A stretch of DNA of 64,000 nucleotides, taken from Rhizophagus irregularis. Lineage: Eukaryota; Glomeromycota; Glomeromycetes; Glomerales; Glomeraceae. Position 1 is the first letter of the stretch. Every line of letters starts with the position of its first letter. Shown here in pieces: positions 11,150 to 22,422 of this stretch. The stretch covers positions 1,364,001 to 1,428,000 of the forward strand of contig NC_089431.1 in the NCBI RefSeq assembly GCF_026210795.1, in the 5' to 3' direction. The position numbers were made by a program, and so were the translations under genes. Below the pieces are notes generated by a model. It had not been told where the DNA came from. It did no database searches and saw only the letters and a list, made by a program, of their open reading frames with translations.

Positions 11150-12929
11150 CTAATTTCTATTTGGTCCACCTCCTTGTTGTGCATAATTATTATATCGAGG
11201 TGTTCTATTATGTTCTTGTTGATATCTTGAGGGAACTCCTCGTGATCTAGGATTTGATGTTGTTGATGATACTGAAGGTGCAGGAGAATAAGAACGAGCC
11301 GGTGAAGGTGCTCGATATAAATCATGTTCATTATATTTATTTAATGTAGATCTGTTGTTATTTTCACCTTGAGATCCACCATATTCTGAATATTTATCAT
11401 CATCACCATCACTTCTTTCTGAAGGTGCGTAATTAGTATTATTTAATACAGCTCGTGCAACTAAATTATTTTCATGACCGCGCCTTGATGGTGGCGTTTG
11501 TGATCTATTAGGAAGACCGTAAGGATGATATCCTCCGGACCCATAAGATGTTGAATAAGATGAATAAGATGATACATTGGTCATTCCAGACATTACAGAT
11601 GAAACACTATTACGACGCGTCAAAGCTGGATTCGGTTGTTGTCCATTTGGTGGACCATAAGGTTGTACTCTTCCATATCCTGGAGTACCAGGTCTGGGTG
11701 GAGTTCCAGTTCTATATATTGGAGGAGTTCCAGTTCTTGGTGGAGTCCCTGTTCTTGGAGGATAAACTGGAGTACCAGTCCTTGAAGGGACATTAACATT
11801 TGGTGAACCTGGTCTAGAAATGTATGGTGGTGGGACTCCCACATGTGTATAGGCTGGTGCTGGAGGATCGTCAACGACCACAGGAAGTGTAGGTTCTTTT
11901 GGAGGTATAACACCTTTCTTATTTTTCAAATTACTGGGATTACCCTTGGCTAATGCGGCTGCTTCTTTATTTTGTGCGATACGTTTCCTAGATCTAATTT
12001 TAATTAATTCCGCGATTCTATAAATTGATTAATAAATGTATTTAATTAAAATGTTATATACATAAAAAAAAAAAGGATTTGATCATACATACCTTTTATC
12101 TACTTTGTGACAACAATATTCTTTAAGATTTCCTCTAATATGACATAAAAGAGGAATATACAAAACAAACGCTATGCAAAGCATAGAAAATGACAGAATA
12201 AAAACGATGAGTGTAAAGGCCATTAAAGCTACAGCAAATTGTTGAACTACATTATCTCCATAAGCTTTAATATCCCAATATCTTCTTGTATGATTGGATT
12301 GAACGATTGAATAAAGTGTAACAGCATTAACAGCTTGACGTGGTAATTCAGCAAATATAAGACGTTTCCATCCTAAAAGATAAGGAGAGAAATTAAAAAA
12401 AAAATTCCCTTTTAACATGTTAAAATAAATTAATTATAAATTAAATACCTTTAAATGAAAAAAATACAAAAAAAGCCACATCATCAACTAATTTTGTCGA
12501 TTCTTGAATTTGACAAAAGAAACAATAATGTGTGTAACTTCTTAATGTATAATATCTTGTCGCAACAAGACTTGTAAATGTATAAGAAATATCTCTTGAA
12601 GCAACAATTGGTTTAGCCTTCTTAATATCCCAAAGCAAAATAATAAATGACATTAAAATAGCTCCAACAAAAATCCATTTTGAAATATAAATTGGAATTT
12701 TTGGTTTTACGGATGATCCCCACTTATCAAATATTAACAGAATTCCCGCCGTCCATAAGTCAGCAATGTACACCAGTATCGTTTTTAAGACCACAACAAA
12801 GACTAAACAATATTTAAATTTTCTTGCAAATGAACGCTCGTAAAATTCATCTATATCTACAAAGTCAAATTTATGATCTTGAACGACCTTCCTTTCATTT
12901 CGCCATTGTGATTTTTTACAACAACACAT
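11150..12929 (-). CDS. KCH1: KCH-family (Kch1/Prm6-type) membrane protein
   Basis: KCH proteins are fungus-specific plasma-membrane proteins that promote low-affinity potassium uptake and feed the calcium response (yeast Kch1 and Kch2/Prm6). Exons 12449-12929, 12093-12372 and 11150-12017 give 382 residues. Family signatures run through the first 255 residues: a Cys-rich start (MCCCKK), DLWTAGILLIFDKW, IYISKWIFVGAIL, SRDISYTFTSLVATRYY, THYCFFCQIQ, DDVAFFVFFSFKGWKRLIFAELPRQAVNA. Hydrophobic segments lie at about 40-67, 86-103 and 204-236. The region after residue 270 is a Pro/Ser/Thr-rich cytosolic tail with five RTGTP-like repeats (about 317-350), longer than the core and likely disordered and phosphorylated. 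The first exon ends inside the conserved FKGWKR motif, which confirms the splice. Confidence 0.9.
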
Positions 12930-15640
12930 TTTTTTTATAAATTTTTTTTTATGATATCGGATGGGATGGTATGGTGATTGATTATTTCGAATAAAAGGGT
13001 TAGGGAATAATGGTATATTTTTGAAATGTTATAATTTTTTTTTTCGTTTGTTCTTTAATTATTTGCCAAAAAAAAAAACCAGAAAAAAAAAGGATAAAAA
13101 ATAAAATATCATTCAACAGAAAAACTAGCACTTATTAAGTAAAAGAATGCAAAGTAAGTCTATTTATACGTAGAAGTCTGAACCTTTTTTTTTTTCTATT
13201 AAAAGTCACAAGAAGTTCTGAAAAAGAACAAAAGATCAAACGAAATTTGCGTAAAAAAAATTATTAAAAAACAAATTAAAGAGAGTTAATGATGGTGAGA
13301 TAGAAGAAAAAAAGAGAGGAAGGTATATAAAAAAAAAGGAAGAAAAAAGAACGAAAGGTATTTTTTAAAGGAAATTAATTAATAAATAGAAATTAAAAAA
13401 ACATGCAAAAGGTTTTCTCTTTTTGGTCTTTGTGGGCACACAAAGATTTCCATATTAATATACAAATAATTTAGACCAAAATAAGTGGTTCGAATTATGC
13501 GTTATGTATATGTTTTATTAGTGTAACCTTCGGTTTTAATGTATAAAATCATGTGATTCTTTCGTTTAATTATATAGATTAATTGTTTCAACTTTGTTGT
13601 TCAAATTTTAACTCTGACGATTTATTGTGGCTCATTTGAAACTCATTGTATACCAATATTGTAAACAAACAATATTTTTTTTTTCTTAAAAGGATGGAAC
13701 CATCTCAATCACGGAAATAATTTTCAGTGATTCCATTTGGGCTAATTTCGGTTTCGGAACAAACAAATTTCGCTTGAACATTTATAGCTAATATTAAGTG
13801 GTTTTGCCTGGCCAAAGTTTCAAAAGGACTTTAACCGTTTTAGTTTGAATGGTTGATCTAAAACACCTTCAACAATTTTATTGGATGTCAAAAAAATTGT
13901 GATCCAATCATTTTGGACCTTTGAGGCTGTGCTGATTGATACATTTTTGGTTATTGACATTAATTGAATAATGATCGAACTTTCTTTTTTACAAATATTT
14001 ATTTCTTAATTAATAACTTACTAAATAAGTTATCGCTTGTAACATATATTTTAAGTAGTTCCGCTTTTACATGTACAATCAATTTTCATATTTCTAGTTT
14101 AGTTCCAATCTTTTATGAACGCATATCTCTATAATTGCATTTATTTTTGAAAATTATGTATGGGATCCTTGGAGATGATGCTCATCCTATTGTTATGATA
14201 TACGTTAGCTGAGTACGAATTATTGCATTTCATGAGAAATATATTTGACAAAGGGATGTAATAGACAGCTTTCACCCGTTAATAAAACCTGTTAATTAAG
14301 ATGGTCTTGAATATTTAGAAATTTAAATATTTACGGGTTAACTTTTGGGGAGTTTCCGATAAAGTCCGGTAATTGTTTTTTAATTTAATTCTCTTTAGAA
14401 AATGAAAATGAGAACAAAACCAGTTACTAAAAAAAAATAAAATCATGCGTGGAAACGAATAAATAACTTGAAAATATCGTCTAAAAATTTATTCTTTATG
14501 ATAGAAATTATGGGATGACTTGATGACTTGGTGGTCAATTTATAGTGATCATACAATCTTTTTTTTTTTTAGAGCATTGAAGTTTTAAGAAAAATAAGTT
14601 TATGTAGTTATATTTATTCATAAATTCATAGAATAGGAGTATAAAAGGAAAAGAAAATTTTTCTTTGACCGGAATTCCAAAAAAGGACAGGACTTACGAA
14701 ATCCCGGCGACCAGACCAGAATCCGACTCACAATTATAATAAGGTGACCAATAGGAATTAATGGTACTAATAACGATTGATGTCTCATAAAAATATCGGC
14801 TATTAAAATCCCGCATATTCCTAATCGACTGAACAATAGATTTTGCGAAGTATGATTAATAAATATTAATAAAAATATAATTTTTAAAAATAAAAACATC
14901 GATTTTTGCGAAAATCATATTACAGGTACCGCCCGTTATAACGAACACTCTTCGGGTCATTAATAAATTTTTTCTAATTGTCGTTATAATGTGATTTATT
15001 ATGTTTTATATAACGACATAAAGGAACCCAAAAAATGATATGTCTTATACAATTATATGTCGTTATAACGAGATGTCGGGCGTCACTTGTATATATAAAA
15101 ATATTTAATTTTTTGGTTAATTACGGCTAATAATAAAAAATATTTTCTTAATGAAGAATTAATAATACTCTCCTTGTTTTTGATATATTGTATCACTTAA
15201 ATTACTGTCTTCTGAAAATAGAAGGTCATATTTTATATACAAATAAAATCTTGTGGAATTTAATAAAAAATTAAAACTATTTGAAATCTATAAAAGTTAA
15301 ATTTTTGAAAAGGATTTGCTAAAAATAAACATCCGCACACATATGGTTTATTTATGACACATCATTTTTACTAACAATAAATTGCCAAGAAACATTGGAT
15401 TATTTTGTCAATACCGATAAAATTGTGAACAACTAAACCAATCGTATACATCTTCTAAATTAATTACCTCCTAAATTAATTATCAATACTTTTACTTTTT
15501 TTAAAATATAAATTAAAAAATAAATTCCCTTTCTATTTTTTGTGTAAAATATTATTAGAAAAATCTTTTCATTCCAATAAGATAAAAATACAATAATATA
15601 AAAAATACAATAATGTTATATATACATACCGATCCATGTT
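12930..15640. other. Gene-free stretch upstream of KCH
   Basis: No coding sequence supported. 12930-13400 is purine-rich on the plus strand and carries the KCH upstream region with many A runs. 13400-14900 has slightly higher GC and no ORF with a recognisable domain; a minus-strand ORF at 14618-14899 is hydrophobic and unconvincing. A small inverted-repeat element lies at 14921-15095. Confidence 0.55.
14921..15095. mobile_element. MITE-like element with imperfect TIRs and TATAACG words
   Basis: The left end TACAGGTACCGCCCG (14921-14935) pairs with the right end CGGGCGTCACTTGTA at 12 of 15 positions. Both ends are followed inward by CGTTATAACG. TA sits at the outer edges. The interior repeats cgttata/ataacg several times and has no ORF. 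It appears related in style to the element at 7344 (TATATCGAG) and to fragments near 55740-55840. Confidence 0.55.
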
Positions 15641-15650
15641 CGAGAAAATA

Positions 15651-15790
15651 TGCCAAGATCATATGTTCAAGCATGTGATCAATGTCAAAGAAGAGGAAAA
15701 TTTCTTAATTCTCGTTCATATTTTGGATTTTCATTTACCAACTGTCTAATAGTTATACTTGCTCTCACGTTTTTCAATATTACGTGATAT
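15651..15790 (+). pseudogene. Possible retroelement or zinc-finger fragment
   Basis: A 46-residue ORF starts MPRSYVQACDQCQRRGK and then loses coding character. The CxxCQRRGK string resembles the zinc-binding part of Ty3/gypsy integrases, or less well the start of a Zn2Cys6 DNA-binding domain with its later cysteines missing. It sits immediately before a kinase tail fragment. It is too short to assign. Confidence 0.25.
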
Positions 15791-15794
15791 TCAA

Positions 15795-15897
15795 CTTAGT
15801 TTAAGTATTTGTGAACGTACTGAAATTACCACAATGTTATGAAAAAGTGTTGGGATGAAGACCCATTAAAAAGACCATCTTCTGAAGAAAGTCCCCA
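15795..15897 (+). pseudogene. Protein kinase C-terminal fragment
   Basis: Reading across frames, this stretch encodes LSLSICE...RTEI....PQCYE followed by MKKCWDEDPLKRPSSEE, the end of a protein kinase catalytic domain (subdomain XI, with the invariant Arg in KRP), in the form common to the large kinase family of mycorrhizal fungi. The frame breaks between PQCYE and MKKCWD, and no catalytic core is present upstream. It runs directly into ARPC1-like sequence, so it is a broken fragment. Confidence 0.6.
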
Positions 15898-15902
15898 GAA
15901 GA

Positions 15903-16385
15903 AGACTATGGACACATACTGGTTAGAACGAGATTTTGGTGGCGGTGGATGGATCCATAGTGTCGCTTTTTCACCTAGCGGTGAAGCTTTAGCTTTCGCA
16001 GGTCATGACTCTGAAATTAGTATTGCTTATCCTGGGGTGCTATTAAAAACATTAGGTTAACTGGTTTACCGTATCTAAGTTTACTCTGGACATCTGAAGA
16101 AAAAATAATTGCAGCTGGCTATGATTGTGCACCTGTGTTATTTGAAAAAGCTAACAAAGAATGAAAATAATCAAGAATAATTGATGCTGGAAAAAAAAAG
16201 TCATGGGCGAGTCAACTGCCTTTAATAGATTTCACGATTGGGACTCAAAAGGTCGTGGTGGTATTGAAGATTCTGAATTGAATACTATTCATCAAAATAC
16301 TTCAATTCGACATTATGCAGGGAACATGTGAAAACGTAACATTTGGGATTTAGAAAGTTTGAAACCCAATTTAGAAACTTAAAAG
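15903..16385 (+). pseudogene. ARPC1: Broken copy of Arp2/3 complex subunit ARPC1
   Basis: ARPC1 (Arc40) is the WD40 subunit of the actin-nucleating Arp2/3 complex. Its C-terminal half is recognisable in pieces: GGGGWIHSVAFSPSGEALAF, AGHDSEISIAYPG, LPYLSLLWTSEEKIIAAGYD, CAPVLFEKANKE, then AFNRFHDWDSKGRGG, DSELNTIHQNTSIRHYAG and finally NIWDLESLK. The order matches ARPC1 from mid-protein to the C-terminus. The frame changes after YPGVLLKTLG, there are in-frame stops (after NKE and after AGNM), and the N-terminal blades are missing. No introns are evident within the copy, which suits a processed retrocopy, although the parental intron map is not visible here. Confidence 0.8.
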
Positions 16386-16867
16386 TAGATTCATAATTTT
16401 TTTCTAATTTTGGGTGTATAATCCGAGTTTTTAATTAATCAAATACCATATTTTGCGGATAGTAAGCACCCCGAAAATAAGCACATCTGGCCAAAATTAT
16501 GGCGACTTTGGCCAGAATTATGAGGATCTTGACCAGAATTAGGTGCAAAAAGGGGGGCTTATATACCGCAAAATTCGGTTTTATTCTAAGAATTTTTTAA
16601 GTTACGTTGGTTTTCTAATAGTTGTAGGAATTGATTTTGGAAAGGCCAGGTAATTATAATAAAATTTTCTTTAATTAATTTAATTAATGTTTACAATTAC
16701 ATTCTAAATCTTAATTCAAAATTACTACGGAATTTTTGTTCGCTCAACAACCAATAGTTTGAACTACTCTATTCAACTAATAGTTCAGCAATACATCAAA
16801 TTACAAACTTTAATGGTTTGGGCCAGCATATTTTCTTTCAAGATTCGGCTTTCTTTCTGTCATCAAT

Positions 16868-17092
16868 TAATGTTATTCCAAATAGGACATACGCTAGCGC
16901 TACCAAAAAATCAATTACGTATTCGTGTAATTGAATTTTATAGATGGGATCCTTCACCTCACGAAGTTATTCGTATTGAATATGATCCAAATCGTTCTTC
17001 TCATTTGGCTTTGTTACGAAATACAATCAATGAGACATATTCTTATGTTATTGCTCCATATAATCTTCAACCTGGTACTATTCGTAGCAGCC

Positions 17093-17124
<32 letters not shown>

Positions 17125-17685
17125 ATAAGTGTCGCTATTATAAGATCATTTCGTCAATCTCCAAATAGTGAAAGTGTTCAAACTTTACAAGATTTTGAGA
17201 TAACAAAGTTATACCTATAGAAAAAGGTAATTGTATGCCATTAAAATTAATTCCGGTTGGGACTACAATAAATTGTATTGGATTAAAACCTGATGGTCCT
17301 GCAATATTATGTCGTTCGGCTGGAGTTTCTGCTCAATTGGTTCGTACAGGTGAGAAAGGTTATGCACAAGTAAAATTAAAAAGTGGTGAAGTTAGGTTGA
17401 TACATGTGGATTGTTGTGCCACGATTGGAACTATTTCAAATCTTGATCAACAACATGAAAAGCAGGTAGAAGTAGATGGTTATGTGTTAGACCAACTGTT
17501 AGAGGTGTTGCAATGAATGCTGTTGATCATCCTCATGGTGGTGGAAGAGGTAAAAGTAAAGGAAATAGATATCCTGTAAGTCTTTGGGGTGTTTTAGCTG
17601 GTTTTAGCTAAGGGTGGTAAAACCGTGGTAAACCAGAAAGAAACCAAATAAATGGGTTATTAAACCTAGACAGAGAAGATAAAAT
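16868..17685 (+). pseudogene. RML2: Broken copy of mitochondrial ribosomal protein uL2 (Rml2-like)
   Basis: uL2m lies at the peptidyl-transferase centre of the mitochondrial large ribosomal subunit. Recognisable blocks in order: RIRVIEFYRWDPSPHEVIR, IEYDPNRSSHLALLRN, YSYVIAPYNLQPGTI, RSFRQ, MPLKLIPVGTTINCIGLKPD, GPAILCRSAGVSAQLV, TGEKGYAQVKLKSGEVRLIH, CATIGTISN, then in another frame [35 protein letters not shown] and finally WVIKP. At least three frame changes break it: near 17210, near 17460 and after 17600. The N-terminal region before GHT is degenerate. A 57-bp insertion at 17083-17139 carries antisense U6 sequence. No introns are seen across about 800 bp, consistent with a retrocopy. It lies directly after the ARPC1 fragment, in the same orientation. 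Confidence 0.85.
17090..17135 (-). ncRNA. U6: Truncated U6 snRNA fragment inserted in the uL2m pseudogene
   Basis: Read on the minus strand, this matches the most conserved part of U6 spliceosomal RNA: TAAAATTGGAACGATACAG, then AGAAGATTAGCATGGC, without a gap. This is about 35 identical bases including the catalytic ACAGAGA box, preceded by a degenerate version of the GGCAGCACATATAC region. The 3' half of U6 (AGC triad, internal stem-loop, terminal U run) is absent, so it is not a functional gene. Direct repeats CTATT flank the insertion at 17078-17082 and 17135-17139, and removing one repeat plus the insert restores the uL2 protein match (PGTI-IRSFRQ). Confidence 0.85.
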
Positions 17686-17833
17686 AAAATATCGATTTTT
17701 TACAAGTTATATGATTGAATTGTTATTATGATTAATAAAATCAAATTGCATTTATCTCAAATAAATGCGATTTCATACTCATCATTAAATTTTTTAATAG
17801 GCTTTTTTTAAAAAATTCGATGTCGGACAAAAT

Positions 17834-17946
17834 CCCGACATCCATTTTCCCGACAGGACGTTTGCCCGACACCGTTGGCCTACATTAGTTTTAATGCTGG
17901 TCAAAGTTGTCGGGAAAATGTCCTGTCGGGAAATCGTCTGTCGAGA
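17834..17946. mobile_element. Small inverted-repeat element with CCCGACA motifs
   Basis: The left arm at 17834-17871 and right arm at 17908-17946 pair imperfectly (about 80%) around a 36-bp spacer. The shared core is TTTCCCGACAGGAC, flanked on both sides by further CCCGACA or TCGACA words. There is no ORF. The repeated ATTTtcCCGA word recalls the 14-bp periodic arrays near 53070 and 63670. Confidence 0.6.
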
Positions 17947-18762
17947 TAGGAGTTAAATTATGGAGATACGGATCTACTGCTCTACGCAAGAAAAAGTAGA
18001 GAAGCGAAGTTAATAAGCACTGTCAACGAAGCAGACAAGTATTTAAAAAGATTTAAAAGTTTAGTAAATTACAAAAAAAGGTTTGATGTTAAAAAGAATT
18101 AATTAAATTACATTCTGTATATGTTATTTATATAAATATTATAAAATACATAAAGAAGAAGGAAGAAGAAAAAAAAAGAATATTTATAATTTTTTTTATA
18201 TTTAAAAAAAATTTATGTAAAATTCCATTTCATAATTTACAGAATGTATAAATTATAAAGATGTTTGTAAATAAAACTCTATATTAACAATGTCTTTTGA
18301 TTAAAGTGAAAACCAATATGGTAAACAAGAACCCATGTAAATCTATAAAAATAATTAATTAATATGAAATAAAATATCATTTATTTGATCAAGAATAAAA
18401 AAAAAAATATTAAAATAAATTTTTACCAAATGCTTTTTCAGGATTACAATGACATTTTCCCTCTTCATGAACATCTTTCTCAATGGAATGGGACAATGTT
18501 CAAAAGGATCATGTCTGTACGATGATATATCATTAAAAAAAATGTATTTGATTTTTTTCTAGGAATAAAGCGAGTGCAATTGTATAAACTGGTGCATCTC
18601 CCCATTTAATATAATAAATTTTTTTTTTTAAAAAAAAAAGGAGAAAAAAATTTTCTTTGACGGTAAGAAAAATTGTATTACCTTTCATAAAAAAACCCTC
18701 CAGCTTTATCTAAAAATTCAAAAAATTTAATATCATCTTATCATTTGTTTCTATATCGATGA

Positions 18763-19083
18763 TTATCCGTAAAGAAAGTTTGCAAAGTCCGCAACCTTCT
18801 CAACCAGCCATTCAACCAATCGTTTGACCTCCGCAACCAGCTTATAATTTGTAAAAGATTCTCCCGTTGAAATCGGTTTTAACGAAGATAATGTAGCGTC
18901 ATGGAGTGAACCAATCGAAGTCCCTTTTGGAGTTTCCTCGACTCTATTTATAGCTCCATTATCTCCCGTTTTCCATTTCCATATGTTAATCTTTACCAAG
19001 AACTCGAGGGTATTTACATGACTCCCTTAAAACATCTTGTCGATAGAGAGCGCAGGCAATCTCCTTATCACTGATCCTCTATA
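18763..19083 (-). pseudogene. Decayed ORF of unknown family in a GC-richer island
   Basis: A 78-residue ORF (18763-18999) reads normally, for example NRVEETPKGTSIGSLHDATL and YKLVAEVKRLVEWLVEKVAD, with a predicted amphipathic helix at the end. The same frame continues upstream past one stop (TAA after SIDKMF) for about 28 more codons. Base composition is clearly less AT-rich than the surroundings and codons use C and G at third positions, unlike the window's genes. I do not recognise the family. It could be a transposon remnant or a transferred fragment. Confidence 0.35.
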
Positions 19084-19672
19084 ATTATTCGTGTCGATCA
19101 ACTGAGGTTAGAGATCGAATTGCTAGATATTTTATGTTTTTTCAGTTAAAAGATCTGCTTCGAAATATACTACAGTATATTCATACCCAGTCTAAAGACA
19201 AAATTGATCCGTGAACGAAAATATGACGACACCATCTCCGTCATTTTAAAAAAGAACGGGACAATATTCTTAACTATAGACAAAACAAGGATATTATTAC
19301 CTTGGGGGGAATTTTTGAATATATAATACACCACCTCATGAATTAGTGCCAAGTGAAGCCAAGTGAAACACCATATCATAAATTAGTTATAAAAGTCAAA
19401 GCGGACTGATATATCTTAAGAGTATAAAATACAACTGGATAATATAAAATAAAATTTTTGAATTTGAGCGTCAAGAATTGAGGGTTTCTTTTGGCACTAT
19501 TGATGATTGCTGTTTAACATGCAAGAGTTCTCACTTCAATTATGTGAAAAAATATATCAGATAAAACAAATGGATATTTGTATAGATAATTTTTATAAAG
19601 AATTGAAACCTTGATAACAACAAATCAGTTAACCTCATGTATAAAAAAGTTCTGGGTTTAAATTTATTCATT

Positions 19673-19940
19673 AGCAGAGTTTATGGATTATTATATTGAC
19701 ATCCAGCAAAGTTTATGGAATATTATATTGACATTCAACAAAGTATATGGATTATTATATTGACATTCAACAAAACAAAGTTTATGGAATATTATATTGA
19801 CATTCAACAAAACAAAGTTTATGGATTATTATATTGACATTCAACAAAGTATATGGAATATTATATTGACATTCAACAAAGTTTATGGAATATTATATTG
19901 ATATTCAACAAAGTTTATTGGAATATCATATTGACATTAT
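19673..19940. repeat. Minisatellite, about 32-bp unit, eight to nine copies
   Basis: Units have the form CAACAAAGTTTATGGA followed by ATATTATATTGACATT, with T/A variation and two copies carrying an extra AACAAA. The array spans about 270 bp. It has no coding meaning. Confidence 0.85.
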
Positions 19941-20350
19941 GTATTAAAGAATCACTACTACTAGGCTTGATAATAATGCCTTACTCAATTATCTTTGACG
20001 AATGCACAAGGATATTAAGGATATTTAAAAAAGGAATGTTTCGATCACATATCTTGAGTTAAAATATGAAAAGCCATTTTCACTGTATTTTTCATATAAA
20101 AAGCATTAGAATTATGATCTAAAGCTTGCAAACAGAGACTGACATTATGTATAAAGAATCATTAGACTACTGTCATTATACCCGTGAACAGCTTGGAAGA
20201 TCAACTTGCATCCACACATGAAACTCGTATAGTACGCCTGAACAGTCTTGATAATGTCTTTCCTATTATCCTTGACGATGCATATCTTGAGCTAAAATAT
20301 GTAAAGTCATTTTCATTCATTGTATTTTTCATATAAAAAGCATTACTTTT
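19935..20350. repeat. Diverged tandem duplication, two copies of about 200 bp
   Basis: Two blocks share a series of words in the same order: TGACATTATGTAT.AAAGAATCA, CTTGATAAT, a TATC.TTGACGA word, CATATCTTGAG.TAAAATATG and CATTTTCA, ending TGTATTTTTCATATAAAAAG (ends near 20104 and 20345). They follow the 32-bp minisatellite directly; copy two lacks some segments of copy one. No ORF is conserved between them. Confidence 0.6.
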
Positions 20351-22422
20351 ATTGAAAAAAAAAAATGTAGAAGTTAAACCTTTTAAAGTTTTCCGTTTGT
20401 TTTGTCCTTCGAAACTTCTTTATTAAACGAAACATCATTACTTGGAGGTTCGAACGTAGGTTGGATCACTCATAATTTTGGTATACTTATAGTTTAGTTT
20501 ACGCAAATTAAACCTATTTGTTTTCTTTTTTTTGCTCACAAAAATTAGATATACAGTAGATATTACATAATTCCTACCTCCTTCTTGGACACATTCATTT
20601 TGAACGCCACAACGCCACAATAAAGTTCAAAAAAATTGAAATTGCGATTGATAAGAAAAATTAATAATTTTTTCTTGATACAGCTTAATATAATTTGTTT
20701 CATTCATTCAATAATTTTTTTTGTTCATATTATGATGGTTACCGCAAAGTCATAAGCCAAGGATTAGTATGTATAGGCAGTGCTGAAATTCATGAGCAAT
20801 TGAACATGATACATTACAATTAAAGAAATAGATAATGAAACGCACAGTTGAGATGCATGCACATTAGGAGCATTATTCAAGACAAAAAAAAACCATCGAC
20901 AAAAATATATATTTATTGTGAAAGCATGGAGTTGGCGTAATTTTTAACATCACATCATCACATGTTAGAAGCACTAATCAAACTACCAGATAAGTTTACT
21001 GTAAAACATGGGGTCGGCTATCACATGTCGTGAGCAATTCAACATATGGATTAGGGTCGGCATAGATTTTCATAGTAGGGAACTTACGGGCGGGTTATAA
21101 TGAGGATAATTATCTAGGTAACTTAGCGTAGGACTATAATTATATTAAAAAACTTATCGAAATTGAGAACATACATTTTGTATACTCATTTTTAGTTATA
21201 ATTGAGGAACACACATGTAATTAATGATATTATATTTAAATAAATCCTAAATTTAAACTTCAAACTTAGTTATTTTAACTTACTCTTTATATAACTAAAT
21301 TTTTGTTAATTTATGAGTGTTACTTTTTTTAAATTTTGCGAGTGTATAATTTTGCGAGTGTTTAATTTACGAGTGTTTAATTTTACGAGTGTTTTAATTT
21401 TACGAGGGTTTAATTTTTAATTTTACGAGAGTGTTACTTTAATTTCACGAGTGTTACTTTAATTTTGCGAGAGTGTTACTTTAATTTTACGAGCGTATTA
21501 TTATGAGCGTGTTACTTATTATTCAAATTTCAAAATATTACGTATTCATAATATCAAAACATTTAATTATTAATATTTTGTCAAATAGATAATGTTTGTA
21601 ATATAAATTTTTTTTAAATATTTTGTAAATAATTATATAATTTTTAAATATTATGTTATCTGTTATACATTACATAAAAAAAAAAGGTTATTCAAGCACG
21701 TAAAGTACGTAAAGATCGTAACGATTCGGACAATTAAAAAAAATTCTTGTAACAATGTTAATAATCATTTAGTAATACGAATTTATTCGTTTGTAAACCA
21801 AAATACGTAATTCGGTAAACCGAACAATTGTAATTTTAACAATATCAGATATTAATAATAATCATTAATCAATGGTTTCTCAATGGTCAGACAAAGAGAA
21901 ATAACTAGGTAACTCGGAATCTCGGATAATTAAATTTCTATATAATTTAATCAATGTTTTGGTCATACGAAAAATGATGAAAAAAATTTATTCGTTGTTG
22001 AATTTAATCGATTATAATTAGCACGTAACATCGTAACTAGGTAACTCGAAACAATTAATTTCTTGTAATTTTATAACCTATCGATCGTGACGATTTAACA
22101 CGTGATTTGACCAATATTTTCACGATCATATTGGTCGTACGAAAAGGGGGGATAGAACAACGACTGATATTTGTTAGTGAAATATGTCAAAAAAATTCAA
22201 ACCGATAACGTAATGATTTGTAATATGACTTTAAAAAAATAATTTACTGATTTTATTTAATGAAATACATTAATTTTTTTTTTCTATCTAAAAAATCTAA
22301 AATATAAATATAAATAATATAAATAATATAAATAATAATATTATTCTAAGAATCTTCTAAAATTGTAAAAAAGAATTTTGTATTTAATAACTCTAAAATT
22401 CTATATATCAAATATATATTTT
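20351..22422. other. Gene-free stretch
   Basis: AT-rich DNA with no supported coding sequence. It contains the minisatellite at 21311-21510. A region around 21680-22110 repeats words such as GTAACTCGGA and CGTAAC several times, perhaps an eroded repeat. The right end is the 3' flank of the tail-anchored HMG-like gene. Confidence 0.5.
21311..21510. repeat. Minisatellite with TTTACGAGTGTT-type unit
   Basis: About ten imperfect copies of a 16-24 bp unit centred on TTTTACGAGTGTTTAA or ACGAGAGTGTTACTTTAATT. The unit lengthens along the array, which suggests ongoing slippage. Confidence 0.75.

Noticed and set aside
11548-11913. Overlapping ORFs in other frames of the KCH tail
   Set aside because: They are shadows of the Pro/Ser/Thr-rich repeat region of the real gene.
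17090-17135. Functional U6 snRNA gene
   Set aside because: Only the 5' half is present, the 3' half and terminator are missing, and it lies inside a pseudogene.
19673-19940. CRISPR-like array
   Set aside because: Units are contiguous without unique spacers, and the host is eukaryotic; it is a minisatellite.
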